From positions 62,001 through 126,000 of the forward strand of contig JAKJHU010000667.1 of assembly GCA_022316685.1 (NCBI GenBank): 64,000 nucleotides of DNA. The letters are read 5' to 3'. Origin of the DNA: Progne subis subis. Taxonomy: Eukaryota; Chordata; Aves; Passeriformes; Hirundinidae. The translations under genes and the position numbers were made by a program. Under the pieces are notes generated by a model. The model searched no databases. It was given only the letters and a program-made list of their open reading frames with translations, and was not told the DNA's origin. The first letter of the stretch is position 1; the number at the start of each line of letters is the position of its first letter. This document shows positions 21,222 to 32,864 of this stretch, in pieces.

Positions 21222-21458
21222 ATTTCCACCGTCCGGGGCGGCGGGCAGCGAGCGGAGCTGAAGGCGCCTCACCCAGTTTCGGTGATCAGCTCCCCTTGGT
21301 GGCGGCTGGCACCGGGCGATCGATTGGGTTCCCGAGAGTGTCCAGGAGACAGACGAGTGGCGGACCAGGGGGGTCCGTGAAGAGTCCGCAGGGAAGGACC
21401 ACTGAAAATCTCACCGGTGAGTAAAATGGGATCTTCGGGGAGCAAACCTGGGAGGGCG

Positions 21459-21852
21459 CCCATGGAGGGTATCACAGGTGAAACAGAGCACCCATGGAGG
21501 ATAGCACAGGTGAAACACAGCACCCATGGAGGGTAGCACAGGTGAAACACAGCACCCATGGAGGGCAGCACAGGTGAAACAGAGCACCCATGGAGGATAG
21601 CACAGGTGAAACACAGCACCCATGGAGGGTAGCACAGGTGAAACACAGCACCCATGGAGGGCAGCACAGGTGAGACACAGCACCCATGGAGGGCAGCACA
21701 GGTGAAACACAGCACCCATGGAGGGCAGCACAGGTGAAACACAGCACCCATGGAGGGCAGCACAGGTGAAACACAGCACCCATGGAGGGCAGCACAGGTG
21801 AAACACAGCACCCATGGAGGGCAGCACAGGTGAAACACAGCACCCATGGAGG
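21459..21852 (+). repeat. 32-base tandem array in ERV1 gag
   Basis: About 12 units of CACCCATGGAGGGCAGCACA plus 12 further bases; CCCATGGAGG recurs exactly every 32 bases. The first unit matches the start of gag itself, so the array seems to have grown from matrix coding DNA. As 32 is not a multiple of 3, each unit shifts the frame. Confidence 0.9.
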
Positions 21853-22082
21853 GTTGCTAGGGTAAAGCTGGGAAGGGGCCCCAGCAAAAGGCATGACGAT
21901 CCCATAATACCCCCGGAGAGTCCCTTGGGGAGAATGCTGAGGTCTTGGGACAGACTATGCATTCACCCAGTGGTAACTATGGAGATGATGGTAAAATATT
22001 GTTATTTTGTGTAGCCAGAGTATAAGTTGCCGAAGGGGCTTATGTGGCCACCTTATGGAACAGATAGAATTTGTTTGTGTAT

Positions 22083-22532
22083 GTCCTGGTTTGGAGACAA
22101 ATTTGGGGGAAAACCCCTGTATAGGATCCCTCTGGGAAGCAAACCCAAGTGGCCCCTCCCTCCAACCAGTCCGAAAAAAAACAACTTTAGAGAAAAGTGG
22201 AAAAAACTATTTTACTAAACAAATAAAGTGCATACAAGTATAAAGAATGAATAATATGAAACAATAAAACCTCTCCATCTGAAGTGAGATGGCAAATTGA
22301 GAAAGTCCTTGCCGTGGGTGGAGCTCGGCTCTCTCTCAGTCTCTCATCAGTCCCAGTCCCTCCGGCGCTGCTGGAAAATGCCGAGCTCCAGGCCCCGGTG
22401 GGCCGCAGCTGCAGACCCCAGTGCTCCCCTGGGTTTTCAGTCCAGAGCAGGTTTAAACAGTTCCAAGAAAAAAGAAAGAAAAAAAAACAGTCCAGGGAAC
22501 TTCTCTGCCCTAGCTAGCTGAAACTAACTAAA

Positions 22533-22581
<49 letters not shown>

Positions 22582-22716
22582 CTGTCCTGAAGTCTCTCCA
22601 AGCCTCTGCCGAACACTCCGTCCGCAGAAGAATGTGGAGGAGTCAGGCAGTTTTCTCAAAACAAACTCTGTGCTTCTCCTTGCTCTTAGAACCAGTGTTA
22701 AAGGCACAGGACTCAA
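22083..22716 (-). repeat. Probable solo LTR inside ERV1, minus orientation
   Basis: Begins TGTCCTGGTTTGG at 22083, breaking the matrix frame. This resembles the LTR end at 63911 (TGTCTTGGTTTG), so it may belong to an ERV3-like family. The far border (CAGCACA near 22716) is uncertain and no target duplication was found. It contains a pure run of 43 A (22536-22578). Confidence 0.5.
22536..22578 (+). repeat. Run of 43 adenines
   Basis: Uninterrupted A tract inside the LTR-like insertion. It could be an old retroposed poly(A) tail or simple slippage; its length in a real molecule is likely to be variable. Confidence 0.95.
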
Positions 22717-24189
22717 TATACAGCACAAACAGAACAGATGATTGGGGATATAAACATCATAAAGTTACCCTAGGACAGTGCAGAATTTTGTTGAAGTATT
22801 TAGAGGAGAATTTGAAAAGACAGATTGAAAGAGAATGTGGATTGATATGGTTTAAATAAGCAACAAAAGAAACCTATGTGTTGAAGGAAAAGGGAGAAAA
22901 AAAAAAGGAGGATGGGGGAACTGGTGAGAATTGGGATGTTCTTCAGTACTTTCCCCTGTCTTGTCCTCCAGTGTTGCCAGCTGAACCAGGACCAGCTGCA
23001 GGTCCCCTGTATCCTCAACTCCCAGAGCAAAGGGATCAGGGGAATGTTGTTCCTATGGCCCCACCTGAGAATAAGAATGGTGTAGGGGGAAGGGAGCAGC
23101 CTATCATACCACCATGTAGAACTAGAAGAGGAAATCAATTGAGCACATCAGAAGCGCCCCGGACCCAAGAGACAGGGGTACGCCAGATGCCACTCCACCA
23201 AGTTCCTTTGGGGGGTCAGGGGGGACGGTTTGGGTTTGTAATTGTACCACTTACTACCCAGGATATAAGGGGGTTGAAAAAAGAATTACTCCCATATTTG
23301 GATGATCCCCTAGGGCTGGGGGAAAAGATAGAAGAATATTTAGGAATCGCAGATTAAACGTGGAAGGATTGGGATTTTCTCCTGGGGATTTTGTTTGGGT
23401 CATCAGAGAAATGAATGATTTTGCAGAAAGCTCGGCAGCTGTGGAAGGATGAACATCCACAAGCAGCAGCGGGGGCTGGACCTAATGTACCTACAGTGGA
23501 TGATGCCATCCCCCAGGTGGACCCCCAGTGGAACCCAAAGGAGGAGACCAGTTTGGCTCGCCTCTGCAATTACCGTGTTGATTTAATTAGGGCAATTAAA
23601 TCAGCAGTTCCCAGAACTAACAACATAGCTGAGGCTATGTCCTTAGAACAGGAGAAACATGAAAGCCCCTCTCACTGGTTGGAGAGGATTAGAGAGGCCT
23701 TGTGGAAACACGGGGGATGGATCCGGAGGGACCAGCCTTTGACACAGTGTTGAAGGTACAATTTGTTACAAAGGCCTGGCCTGACATACGGAAAGGGGTA
23801 CAGAAAGATGAAGAGTGGCAGAACAAGCCTCTAGAAGAACTAGTTAGAAAAACACAGCAGATATATGTAAGAAGGGATGAAGAAAAGGTAAAGGCTAAGG
23901 CAAAGATGATGGCAGAGTTTTTGCAGCCACGGAAGAATAAACCGCAGGGTCCAAGGGGTCCCCAGGACAGAGGGGACGGGGTCGGCCACAGGGAAGTGGC
24001 AGAGGCATTCATTCCCTCCTCGGCAGGGGAGAGCTGACCCAAACAGCGCTTGGGAAGGAACCAGTGTGCTATCTGCCGGGCAGAAGGGCATTGGAAAAGG
24101 GAGTGTCCGCAGAAACAGCTGGACCCTCAGGAGGAGGAAATCCAGAGGATAATGGAAATGGATTGTTTGGGGTGTCAGGGGCTCTGATT

Positions 24190-26590
24190 ATATCAAGGAC
24201 CCACCACTCAGGAGCCCTTGATAACTTTTAAGGTGGGTCCAGATCGAGAGGAGGTGTGTTTTCTGGTAGATACAGGAGCTTCTCGATCCACTTTAAATTT
24301 TATACCTGGGGAGGGGGCAATTATCAAAAAGATCATTAGTCATTCAAAGAGTGAGTGGAAAAGATGAGCGAGTGTATTTTATTCAACTGCTATTAATAGA
24401 TGTGGGGGACAGGTTTGAAATACACGAATTCCTGTTTGTTCCTAATTGTGATTGTAATTTACTGGGAAGGGATTTGATGGCTAAAGTGGGAATGCAAATT
24501 AGTATTGTAAAAAATGACACAGAGTCCAACACTGATAGCTTTGTGTAAAATGTCTGAGAAGGCTTATGCTGAAATAAATCCAGAAGTGTAGGCAGCCCCA
24601 GGAAAATATGGAAAACTAGACATAGAGCCTCTCCAAATTACTTTGAAACAACCAGGACAAGTAGTGTCTAAAAAGCAATACCCTCTTTCAAGGGAAAGAA
24701 AGAAGGGGTTACAGCCTGTCCCTGAGTCCCTGCTAAAGGAAGGTCTTTTTAGGGCCGTGTATGTCTCCCTATAACACCCCTATCCTGCCAGTTAAGAAAC
24801 CAGATGGAACCCACACAATGGTGCAGGATTTAAGAATAATCAATGAAATTGTCAAATCAAGGCATCCCACAGTTCCGGATCCCTACACAATCCTGAATCA
24901 GATCCCTTCTTCACACCAGTATTATTCAGTACTGGACTTAAAGGATGCTTTCTGGAGGTGTCCGATTACAGATGATAGTAAACAGTATTCTGCCTTTGAG
25001 TAAGAACAAAAGGAAGAAAAAATGTATTTATTGATGGGTCTTCAAGGGTGATAGAAAGGAAGCGATTTACAGGATACTCTACCGTGAATAAAAAGCAGTT
25101 AAATGAAGGGGGGAGGTTACCGCCCACCTGGTCAGCTCAGACAGCAGAGCTGTGTGCGCTTGTGAGAGCCTGTGAATTATACCGGGACAAGACAGTGAAT
25201 GTTTTTACTGACTCTAAATATGCACATAGGGTGAGACATGCATTTAAGAAACTATGGGAAGAAAGAGGTTTATTAACCTGCAGGGGAAAGAAGTTAGTTC
25301 ATGAGAACTTAATCTCTGGCCTATTAGAGGTAGTGAACTTAACCAACGAGGGTGGCAATAATACACGTTCTGGGACACCAGGCAGAGTGCTCAGAGCAGG
25401 CAATAGGAGCCCAACTGGCTGATAGAGAAGCTCGAAAAGCTGCATTGTCACCAGAAATCTCTAAGATCCTCCCCTTGCTCCCAGTAACTGCATCACTGCC
25501 AGAAAAACTGTCTTTTTCACCAGAAGAACTTGAGATAATTAAAAAGAGTAGGGCAGAGGAAAAACAGGGTAATTGGTTTACAAGAGATGGTAAACAGTGG
25601 ACACCAAAAGCTCAGGCCTTACAGCTATTAAAACAACTCCACCAAGGGAGTCATTGGGGCTCTCGAGGACTGGTAGAAGCGTCCCTCAAAATGTCTGCTG
25701 CTGGGGGTCTTTTTACCCTGGCAAAGCGAGCTATTGAAGGTTGTTTGATTTGTGCTAAAACCAATAACAGAGTTACAAAGAAACTTGTCAGGGGAGGGAA
25801 GGCCTTGGGCTATACATCCCTTCCAGAGGTGCCGGGTGGATTTTACCGAAATGCCACGAGTGGCAAGGTTTAAATACCTTCTGGTAATAGTATGTCAGTT
25901 AACAAGGTGGCCAGAAGCATTTCCTGCCATTTCAGCAACTACAGGATCAGTTATTAAAGTATTTTTAAAACCAATAATTCCAAGATATGGGATTGTAGAA
26001 GCAATAGACTCAGATAGGGGGTCTCATTTTACAGGAAAAATTCTTCAAGGAGTTCTGACTCCTTCTGACTCTGCTCTAGGGATAAGATGGAATCTCCACA
26101 CCCCCTGGCATCCCCAGAGTTCTGGCCGGGTGGAGAGGATGAATGGAGAAAGAAAGAAACACCTTTTGAAGCTAGTGACAGAAACTAAGATGCCATGGGT
26201 ACGGCTCTTAGCACTGGCTTTAGCAAGGATAAGGGCTAGAGCCAGGGGAGATATTCAATTATCTCCCTTTGAACTGATGTTTAGAATTCCTTACCCTTAC
26301 AGTTCCCAGCCTAGAGGGGGGGTACAGATAAGTGATGTATATTTAAAGCAATATGTGGCCAGGATACTGTCTCTTGTGAAATCTCTTTGACAGGAAGCTC
26401 AGCTGGCACAGACCCTGCCTTTGCACTTTGCTGTTCACATCCCACCAGGAAATTAAGCCCTAGCTAAGGAATAAAAAGAAGCACCACTAGTGGCTAAGTG
26501 GCGTGGACCTTTCCAAGTGTTGCTGAGCACAGAAACAGCCGTCAGGACAGCAGAACACGGGTGCACCCACCACACTCGGGTCAAGGTCTC
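24190..26590 (+). pseudogene. ERV1 pro-pol remnant
   Basis: In order: protease with LVDTGA at about 24263; the N-terminal part of reverse transcriptase (24761-25003, with VKKPDGTHTMVQDLR and VLDLKDAFWRCP); then directly RNase H (FIDGSS near 25034, FTDSKYAH near 25205); integrase with an HHCC zinc site (about 25640-25755), a catalytic core containing DSDRGSHFT and PQSSGRVERMNGE, and a C-terminal WRGPFQVL domain at about 26500. The palm of reverse transcriptase, including the YxDD site, is missing between 25003 and 25025. Frameshifts also occur near 25420 and 25860. No enzyme can be made. Confidence 0.85.
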
Positions 26591-26605
26591 TGAGGCCCCG
26601 CAGAT

Positions 26606-28043
26606 TTGGACATCTCAGCTGGAAGAGAAGGACGGGAAGCCACGACTGACACTCCGCAGCAGTGGACTGGAGCAGCAGCCAGTGCGTCGGCATCGGGGGA
26701 AGCCTCGTGTGCCTACCCACAGACTGCCTGCTGGAATAGTTTGTGTGGGCATCCCTCCTCTCAGCTCTCCAGTCACTGGGGGCCAATCCTCGCTGTCATT
26801 GGTTTCTTTATGTTAAGCTGTTTCTGTGCCTTCGCTCGCCACGGGTGGTGTAGAAGACAACGTGAAAGTGAAAATTAAGTTAGAAAATTAGATGACACCA
26901 TTAGAATGTTTCTCTTAATAATCTTACCTTTATATTGTCAGTTAAGTTAAGGCCAAAAGTAGGAAAATAATTTTTTAACCTTAGGAGAAGAAGTAGCAAA
27001 ACCCTTTAACCGTAGCAATTGTTGGGTCTGCGGAGGGCCAGGGGGATCTGACGACTGGCCATGGGTGGCCAGCCCAGTCGAACCCAAACGGTGGGTTAGC
27101 ACCCTGAGTGAAGTCAATAATGGAACAGGATTTTGCGATGAGGAAGGAAGTCCATGGCGGCTTCATTCCTCTGAAAGAGGCATTTCTTGTCTAAATAGAA
27201 CAGGAGGCGTATATGTAGGAAAAAGTGTCTGCGACTGGACTTTATCTTTGAGTTGAGATTGTTGGACCCCCAACTGCCCTCCTTATGATTGTTCCAGATC
27301 TCAAGGCAGATAGAATCAAACACACGTTAAGCTCACTGATGGTAGCTGGGTAAGGTGTTCCTTCCATAATCACCAAAAGAATTTTGAAGGCTGTAAAGCA
27401 GTGGGAAAGGATAGGGTTTTTGACCCTTTATTTTTAAGCTGCCCCCGAGATAATTCCACAAGTAGGACACATGTTGTTGGTGACTATCAGTAGAAGTGGC
27501 AGCACGGGAATGGAACTCGGACCCTTTTTTAATAGGTTCTAGTCCAGCTCCAACAAAACAGATCTGGGATGTAAGTGCAAGTAAAAACCTGATGTGAGAG
27601 CTTAGAAATGCAATATTCCAACATCAGATAGTATTAGATTATTTATTAGCAGAAGAAAGAGGAGGGTGTGGCAAATTAAATGACTCAAACTGCTGTTAGC
27701 AAATAGATGACAATAGAAAAGTAGTAAAACAAATAACAAAAAGAATATAAAAGAAGTTAGCTCATGTGCCAGTCCAAACATAAAAAAGCTAGAATGGACA
27801 TGTTTTCATAGTTACCCGGTGAACTATGAGTTAAACAAATGCTTTTCTTTCCTCTCATATGTTAGAGCAACTCTAATCTTTTTACCATGCATGATCCCTT
27901 GCTTAGTACAACTTATTCAACACGTGATCAAAGGGATGCAGGGAGTAGCCAAGCCTACTGATCCAGAGAGAGCTACAAAAGGACAGAAATGGATGTCACT
28001 GCAAATAACTGCAAAACCAAAAAGACCCAAGAACAAAAAATAG
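26606..28043 (+). pseudogene. ERV1 env remnant
   Basis: A leader with a hydrophobic stretch (ILAVIGFFMLSC, near 26785) overlaps the end of integrase, as in gammaretroviruses. Surface-protein remnants follow (CWVCGGPGG near 27020; 27065-27256), then stops. A C-terminal hydrophobic anchor (FLPCMIPCLVQLIQHVI) and tail are at 27819-28043. The fusion peptide and most of the transmembrane ectodomain are not recognisable, so an internal deletion is likely. Confidence 0.7.
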
Positions 28044-28096
28044 TCAATGATAACTAAAGTTTGTAGAGACAATTACTAAAAATAAAAGAGGAGGGA

Positions 28097-28589
28097 TCAA
28101 GAGGAATGACAAGATTTGTCTTTACAAACAAGCCCTGGGTCTGCTGGTAGATCAAACTAGCACTGAGAGATGAGAGAAACAATGGGAAGGATTCTACTGA
28201 TTGATGAATGGAAAAGAAGATACTTGCCTTTACAAACAAACCATAGGTGTGGAAATGAAATTGATTATTGAAAGATGAAAGCAACAATGGGGAAAAACCC
28301 ATAAATCCCATAAAAATTAAAAATTAGTTGGGGGTTATACATTAAAAGGGGAATCTTAGCCATTTTGGGAAGTCTGTACCTCTCAAGTACCTCAGCCAAT
28401 GGGGAAAGAGAGAGGGAAATGCAGACAGGAAATTATTAGGATAAAAAGGAGGCCTGGTCCTCCGAAACACTGAGAGACCCCAGGGGAAATGCCCCATGGC
28501 CTCTCCCTTTATTCAAATAAAGTAAAAGGACTCCTCTGTCTCCTTTTTGGACATAAACCTCTGGTGTGCTTGGATTAATTTTCCTAACA
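28097..28589 (+). repeat. ERV1 3' LTR
   Basis: 493 bases, preceded by the purine tract AAAAGAGGAGGGA and ending CCTAACA. It starts TCAAGAGG where the 5' LTR has TGAGAGG, so the terminal dinucleotide has mutated. Several substitutions and small indels separate the two LTRs, consistent with an old insertion. Confidence 0.9.
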
Positions 28590-29060
28590 ACACAATCAGC
28601 TGAGAAGGTGGCACTCTGAAAACAGAACTGACACTGACTGAAAATGAATGGGACAGAAATCAATAACCCTGAATGTTTGATTTACTATCAAATACATCCC
28701 ACTCACCCAGCCCCACACAATCCTAATCCCATTGCTCCAAATTTGGATCCCACATCTCCCAATCTCCTTCCAACCCCATCTCACCCTGGAAGCTGTGGAA
28801 TCGAGTAAATTTGGCATGGGATTGAGTTTTTCTGAGGTGGGAACAAGCCATTTGGGGTGGGATTGAACCCTGTCAGTTAAATGTGAGTTGTTCTCAGTGG
28901 GATTGGAGTGGTTTTGAGGTGACAGACCAATTCCTCTTGGCTTCTGGAGCACAAAGAGGGAGAAGAGAAAAAAATTAAGGCCAAAATAAAGGTTAAGCAG
29001 CCAGGTGTCTTCCCAAAATGGACCACAGGGAATGTGGGTCACCAAGGCTTTCATGCAACC
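28590..29060. other. Flank between ERV1 and zinc-finger gene 2
   Basis: Starts with the right-hand ACAC target copy. Single-copy, with loose TGGGATTG repeats at 28820-28900, and present inverted at 47470-48004. It probably includes the 3' untranslated end of the zinc-finger gene; no polyadenylation site was pinned down. Confidence 0.5.
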
Positions 29061-29156
29061 TCCAGTGGGGGATGGAGTTGGAGCAGTGCACGAAGCTCTT
29101 TCTGCACTCAGGGCACTCACAGGGCTTCCCTTACCGGTGCCTCAGTTGGTGTCTGG

Positions 29157-30709
29157 TCATGTGAGACCTCCGTGAAAAGCTCTTCCCACACTGGGGACAC
29201 TCGTGGGGCCTCTCCCAGTGTGGATGTGCCGGTGTTTGACGAGGGCGCAGTTCTGAGTGAAGCCCTTCCTGCAGTCAGGACAGCGGAAGGGCCTCTCCTC
29301 TGTGTGAATCCGCTGGTGTACGAGAAGACTGGAGCTGGTGGGAAACCTCTTGCTGCATTTATCACACTCATAAGGCTTCTCCCCAGTGTGGGTCCTCTGG
29401 TGGTGGATCAGGTGACAGCTCCAAATGAAGCTCATCCCACATACATCACACTCGTGGGGCCTCTCCCCGGTGTGGATGCGCCTGTGGCTGATGAGGTTGG
29501 AGTTGTGCTTGAAGCCCTTCCCGCAGTCGGGGCAGCGGAAGGGCCTCTCCTCTATGTGTGTCTGCTGATGTTCAAGGAGCTGGGAGCTGGTCAGAAACCC
29601 CTCCCCACACTCAGAACACTTGTAGGGCCTCTCCCCAGTGTGGATCCTTTGGTGCACGGTCAGGTAACTACGGTGCCTGAAGCACTTCCCACATTCCCCA
29701 CACTTGTATGGCCGTTCCTCACTGTGGATCTTCTGGTGCTTGGTTAGGCTGGAGCTCTCTCTGAACCTCTTCCCACATTCCCCACACTCATAGGGCAATT
29801 CCCCGGTGTGGATCGTCTGGTGGCAGATCAGGGCAAAGCGCAACCTGAAGCGCATCCCACATTCTCCACACTCATAGGGCCTCTCTCCAGAGTGGATACT
29901 CTGGTGTTTTATCAGGCTGGATCTGAGGCTGAAACGCTTCCCACATTCCCTACATTCGTAGGGCCTCTCCCCAGTGTGGATCCTCAGGTGACTGATCAGC
30001 TGGAAGCTCTCTCTGAACCTCTTCCCACATTCCCCACACTCGTAGGGCCTCTCCCCTGTGTGGATCCTCTGGTGGTGGATCAGGCTGCAGCTGTCTCTGA
30101 ACATCTTCCCACATTCCCCACACTCGTAGGGCCGTTCGTCTGTGTGAATCCTCTGGTGGCGAAGCAGGTGGCTCCGCCAGCTGAAGCTCTTTGCACACCC
30201 AAAGCACTTGTGGGGCTTCTCCCCATCATGAAGCTGCTCATGGACCACCAGGTCTGAGCTCTGGCTCCATCTCTGGCCGCCTTCCTGGCACAGGGTGGCT
30301 CTTTCCTCCTCGGATCCTCGTGATCTGCTTTTGCAGTCTCTTCTCACGAGGGATCGCCAGGACTTTTCCTCCCCGTTGGATTCCTGCCCCGTGGAGCCGC
30401 TCAAAACGGCCTCTTCCACGAGGATCTGCCGTGGGGATTTGTCCTCCCTGGTCTCCATGCTCAGCTCCTTGTCTGGGGGAGGAAGGACAAGGAGAGGATG
30501 GGATTTGCCTCCGTGCCAGAGGGAAGGGGAAGGAGATCCCCTCAGTGCGTCCCCGGCAGGACGGCGTCGGCTGCGGGGTTGTCCTGCAGCCGGGGCCATG
30601 CTGGGCTGGGAGATGGAGCAGGAGAGAGGGGGAAAGGGACACTGACTTCCTCCTCACCTGCCTGGCTGTCCTGGGGCACCTTCCTCTTCCTCACAGCCTC
30701 CTCCTCCAT
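29157..30709 (-). CDS. C2H2 zinc-finger protein, copy 2 (12 fingers)
   Basis: Two coding exons on the - strand: 30709-30658 ([17 protein letters not shown]) and 30472-29157, 455 residues when joined in phase. Donor GGCAG|GTGAG and acceptor CCCCCAG are intact. After an acidic linker come twelve C2H2 fingers, four more than copy 1; the extra ones lie between fingers 1 and 6 and carry [14 protein letters not shown] starts. No KRAB domain. A nuclear DNA-binding regulator is expected. Near 29216 one G of a GGGG run is missing in the linker before finger 13, so the protein ends with the same frameshifted [17 protein letters not shown] as copy 1. It is the longest and best-preserved copy. The Rab4-type promoter at 33804-34090 lies upstream on the same strand. 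Confidence 0.88.
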
Positions 30710-30839
30710 CCTGCGAAGGTTTGGGAATTAGAAATCCTGTCTGGGAGGAGAACAATGGATGAGCACGTTGAGTTTGAAGGTCACTCTGCCCAAGACCATC
30801 TCTACAAGCCACCAGGCATCTAGGGTCCGTAAAAAATAG

Positions 30840-31110
30840 GCAACTGGGAGTGAGTGGATCTACACTGGGGGCAACTGAGAGTGACTGGGAACATGCTGAG
30901 AGGGATTGGGACTATTCCAGGGGCACTTGGGATCACACTGGAAGGAACTGGGAACAACTGGAACTAATGCTGCAGGAAACAGATGATACTGGGATCACAG
31001 TGGGAACAGCTGGGCCCATGCTGGGGAGAACTGGGATCACACTGAGGGTGATGGGAATCATACTGGGATTGAGTGGGAGTGGCTGTGAGCAACTGGAATC
31101 ATGCTGAGTG
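30840..31110. repeat. Short ACTGGGA minisatellite
   Basis: Contracted counterpart of 13560-14830, with units ending ACTGGGA. Confidence 0.85.
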
Positions 31111-31139
31111 TGGAGTCCCTGCAGCCCCTTGCCATAATA

Positions 31140-31660
31140 CCTAGGGCCTGGCCCTGGCAGGACAGATCATAGAGTCACCTGCCCAGCCTGAGACAGAGAA
31201 CTTCCCAATGGGGCTCTGGACACGATGGTTTGCCTCAGTTTCTCCCCTCCCTGATTCCCCTGGCCCTTTGGTTTCTCCTTTCCTCTGTGTATCCATTGGT
31301 TTGGGGTTCCCGGGGACTGGCCCTGTTTTCCCTAGAGGACACTGACCTTTCCTGCCCTTTGCTCTGCCCCCGTGCCTCAAGGTCTTGGGCTGCTGAAGCT
31401 CACACTTGAGCTGCAGACCGGCACACGTGCTCCCCTTTCCAATCTGGATTCCCCTTGGGCTTCTGGAAATAAACCTGGCTGGAACTGATCCAGTGCCAAG
31501 GCCTTCTGGCCTCTCCTTGCTGAGCTGCCCACGTGCCGTGTGTGCATGTGTGAGCTTGACTGCTTCGCCTGAGCTTCCCCAAGCGGCCTTTCCACCGCAG
31601 AGGCTTATCGGCTCTGGGCTTCAGCTCCACTCCCAAAAACCACAACGCAACACGCTTTGG
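31140..31660. other. Single-copy block E, inverted copy
   Basis: Reverse-complement copy of 13000-13560 with only scattered substitutions. No gene is seen. Confidence 0.6.
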
Positions 31661-31689
31661 CCCAAAATTACCCAAACGGGCCTAAAATC

Positions 31690-32864
31690 TCCAGCACCTG
31701 GACTGAGACCCACACCAAGATCAGCACCAGAACCGGCACCAGCACCAAGACTCAGACCGACACCGAATCCGAGACCGGCACCGACAGCGGCGCTGCTCTG
31801 GGACGGGCACCGAGACCAAGACTGGGACCAGAACCGACACCAGAACTGAGAGCGGCACCGCTGCAGCACCGGGACCAGGACCGGAACCAGTACACCGGAA
31901 CTGAGACCGGCGCCACAGAGGCACCGGCACCGGGACTGACACCAAGACCGTAACTGACACCACAACTGGCACCGGCACCAAGACTGAGACCAAGACCGGC
32001 ACCGGAACCAGCACCGAGACTGGCACCGCTCCGGGACTGGGACCCAGACTGAGACTGGCACTGGGAGCACTCCGGGACCAAGACTGACACCGCTACCGGC
32101 ACTGGGACCTGGACTGCGCTGAGATCAACACTGAGACCGGGACTGAAGACAGCAAAGAAGGGCTCAAAAGTCACCAAAAACACCCCTCAAGAGACCAAAA
32201 AGTGGCAGAAAATGGCCCCCAAATGATCAAAAACTGACTAGAAATGTACCCAAAATTACAGAAAACTGCTCAAAATGACACATGGCCCAAAAAATGACAA
32301 ACAGTCCCCCTTAAATGTACCCAAAATGAGACAAAATTGCCCCAAATTACCCAATGTGACAGAAAACACCACAAAAATGGCCAAAAATGGCCCAAAAGTG
32401 ACCAAAAATGACTCAGAAGTGACAGGAAATACCCCAAAATGCTGCAGGATGGAGGAGCGCCTGGAGGAACACAGAATTCCAAAAATGAAAAAAAATTGTC
32501 CAAAATTGCATCAAAAAAGCAAAATTGAAAATTCAAAATGGAAAGAGAATTAAAAGGGCTAAAGAAAAGAAAACTTTGAAAATTCTTCCAAAAAGCCAAT
32601 AATATTCCCCAAATTTCCAAAAATGCACTAAACCAAACAAAAAACATCCAGAGAATGAAGAAAAAACAAAAACAAAAACAAAACCAACAACAACAACAAC
32701 CTAAAAAACCCACGACACACACACAAAAACCACCCAAATAACCATCAAATACCAAACCAAAAACCCGTTGAAATGCCCAGAAATATATTAAAAAACCTCC
32801 CCAAAAATCCCATAATTTCCGCCCGGAATTCCAAAAATCCCTGAAAATTCCCAGAGTTTCCTAC
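31690..32864. repeat. Minisatellite and AT-rich intron-like DNA
   Basis: 31690-32150 is the GACCGGCACC minisatellite. 32170-32864 is A-rich DNA, the inverted copy of 11817-12490, and includes a CAACAACAACAAC tract near 32688. It follows the donor of Rab4-like exon 2 copy c on the - strand. Confidence 0.7.

Larger units (their letters stand above)
21426..24140 (+). pseudogene. ERV1 gag remnant
   Basis: Starts ATGGGATCTTCG, giving a Gly-2 suited to N-myristoylation as in gammaretroviral matrix. The matrix part is interrupted by a 32-base tandem array (21459-21850) and by an LTR-like insertion (22083-22716). A capsid-like region follows at 22878-23753 in two frames, with the segment FGFVIVPLTTQDI and a major-homology-like stretch ending HWLERIREAL. 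One CCHC knuckle, CAICRAEGHWKREC, is at about 24064-24105. At least three frame changes mean no Gag can be made. Confidence 0.8.
20712..28589 (+). mobile_element. ERV1: decayed gammaretrovirus-like provirus
   Basis: A 5' LTR (20712-21200) and 3' LTR (28097-28589) flank a gag-pro-pol-env remnant. The flanks carry the 4-base duplication ACAC (20708-20711 and 28590-28593), a size typical of gammaretroviruses. The class is supported by a tRNA-Pro-like primer site, a single CCHC knuckle in gag, a gamma-type capsid, and an env overlapping the end of pol. Every gene is broken. It sits in the spacer of inverted repeat 1, and its 3' third is copied inverted at 48005-50811. Confidence 0.9.

Noticed and set aside
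21269..21962. Cysteine-rich repeat proteins (CCVSPVLPSMGAVFHL units) on the - strand
   Set aside because: Antisense reading of the 32-base array in ERV1 gag; three phases of the same repeat give three similar proteins.
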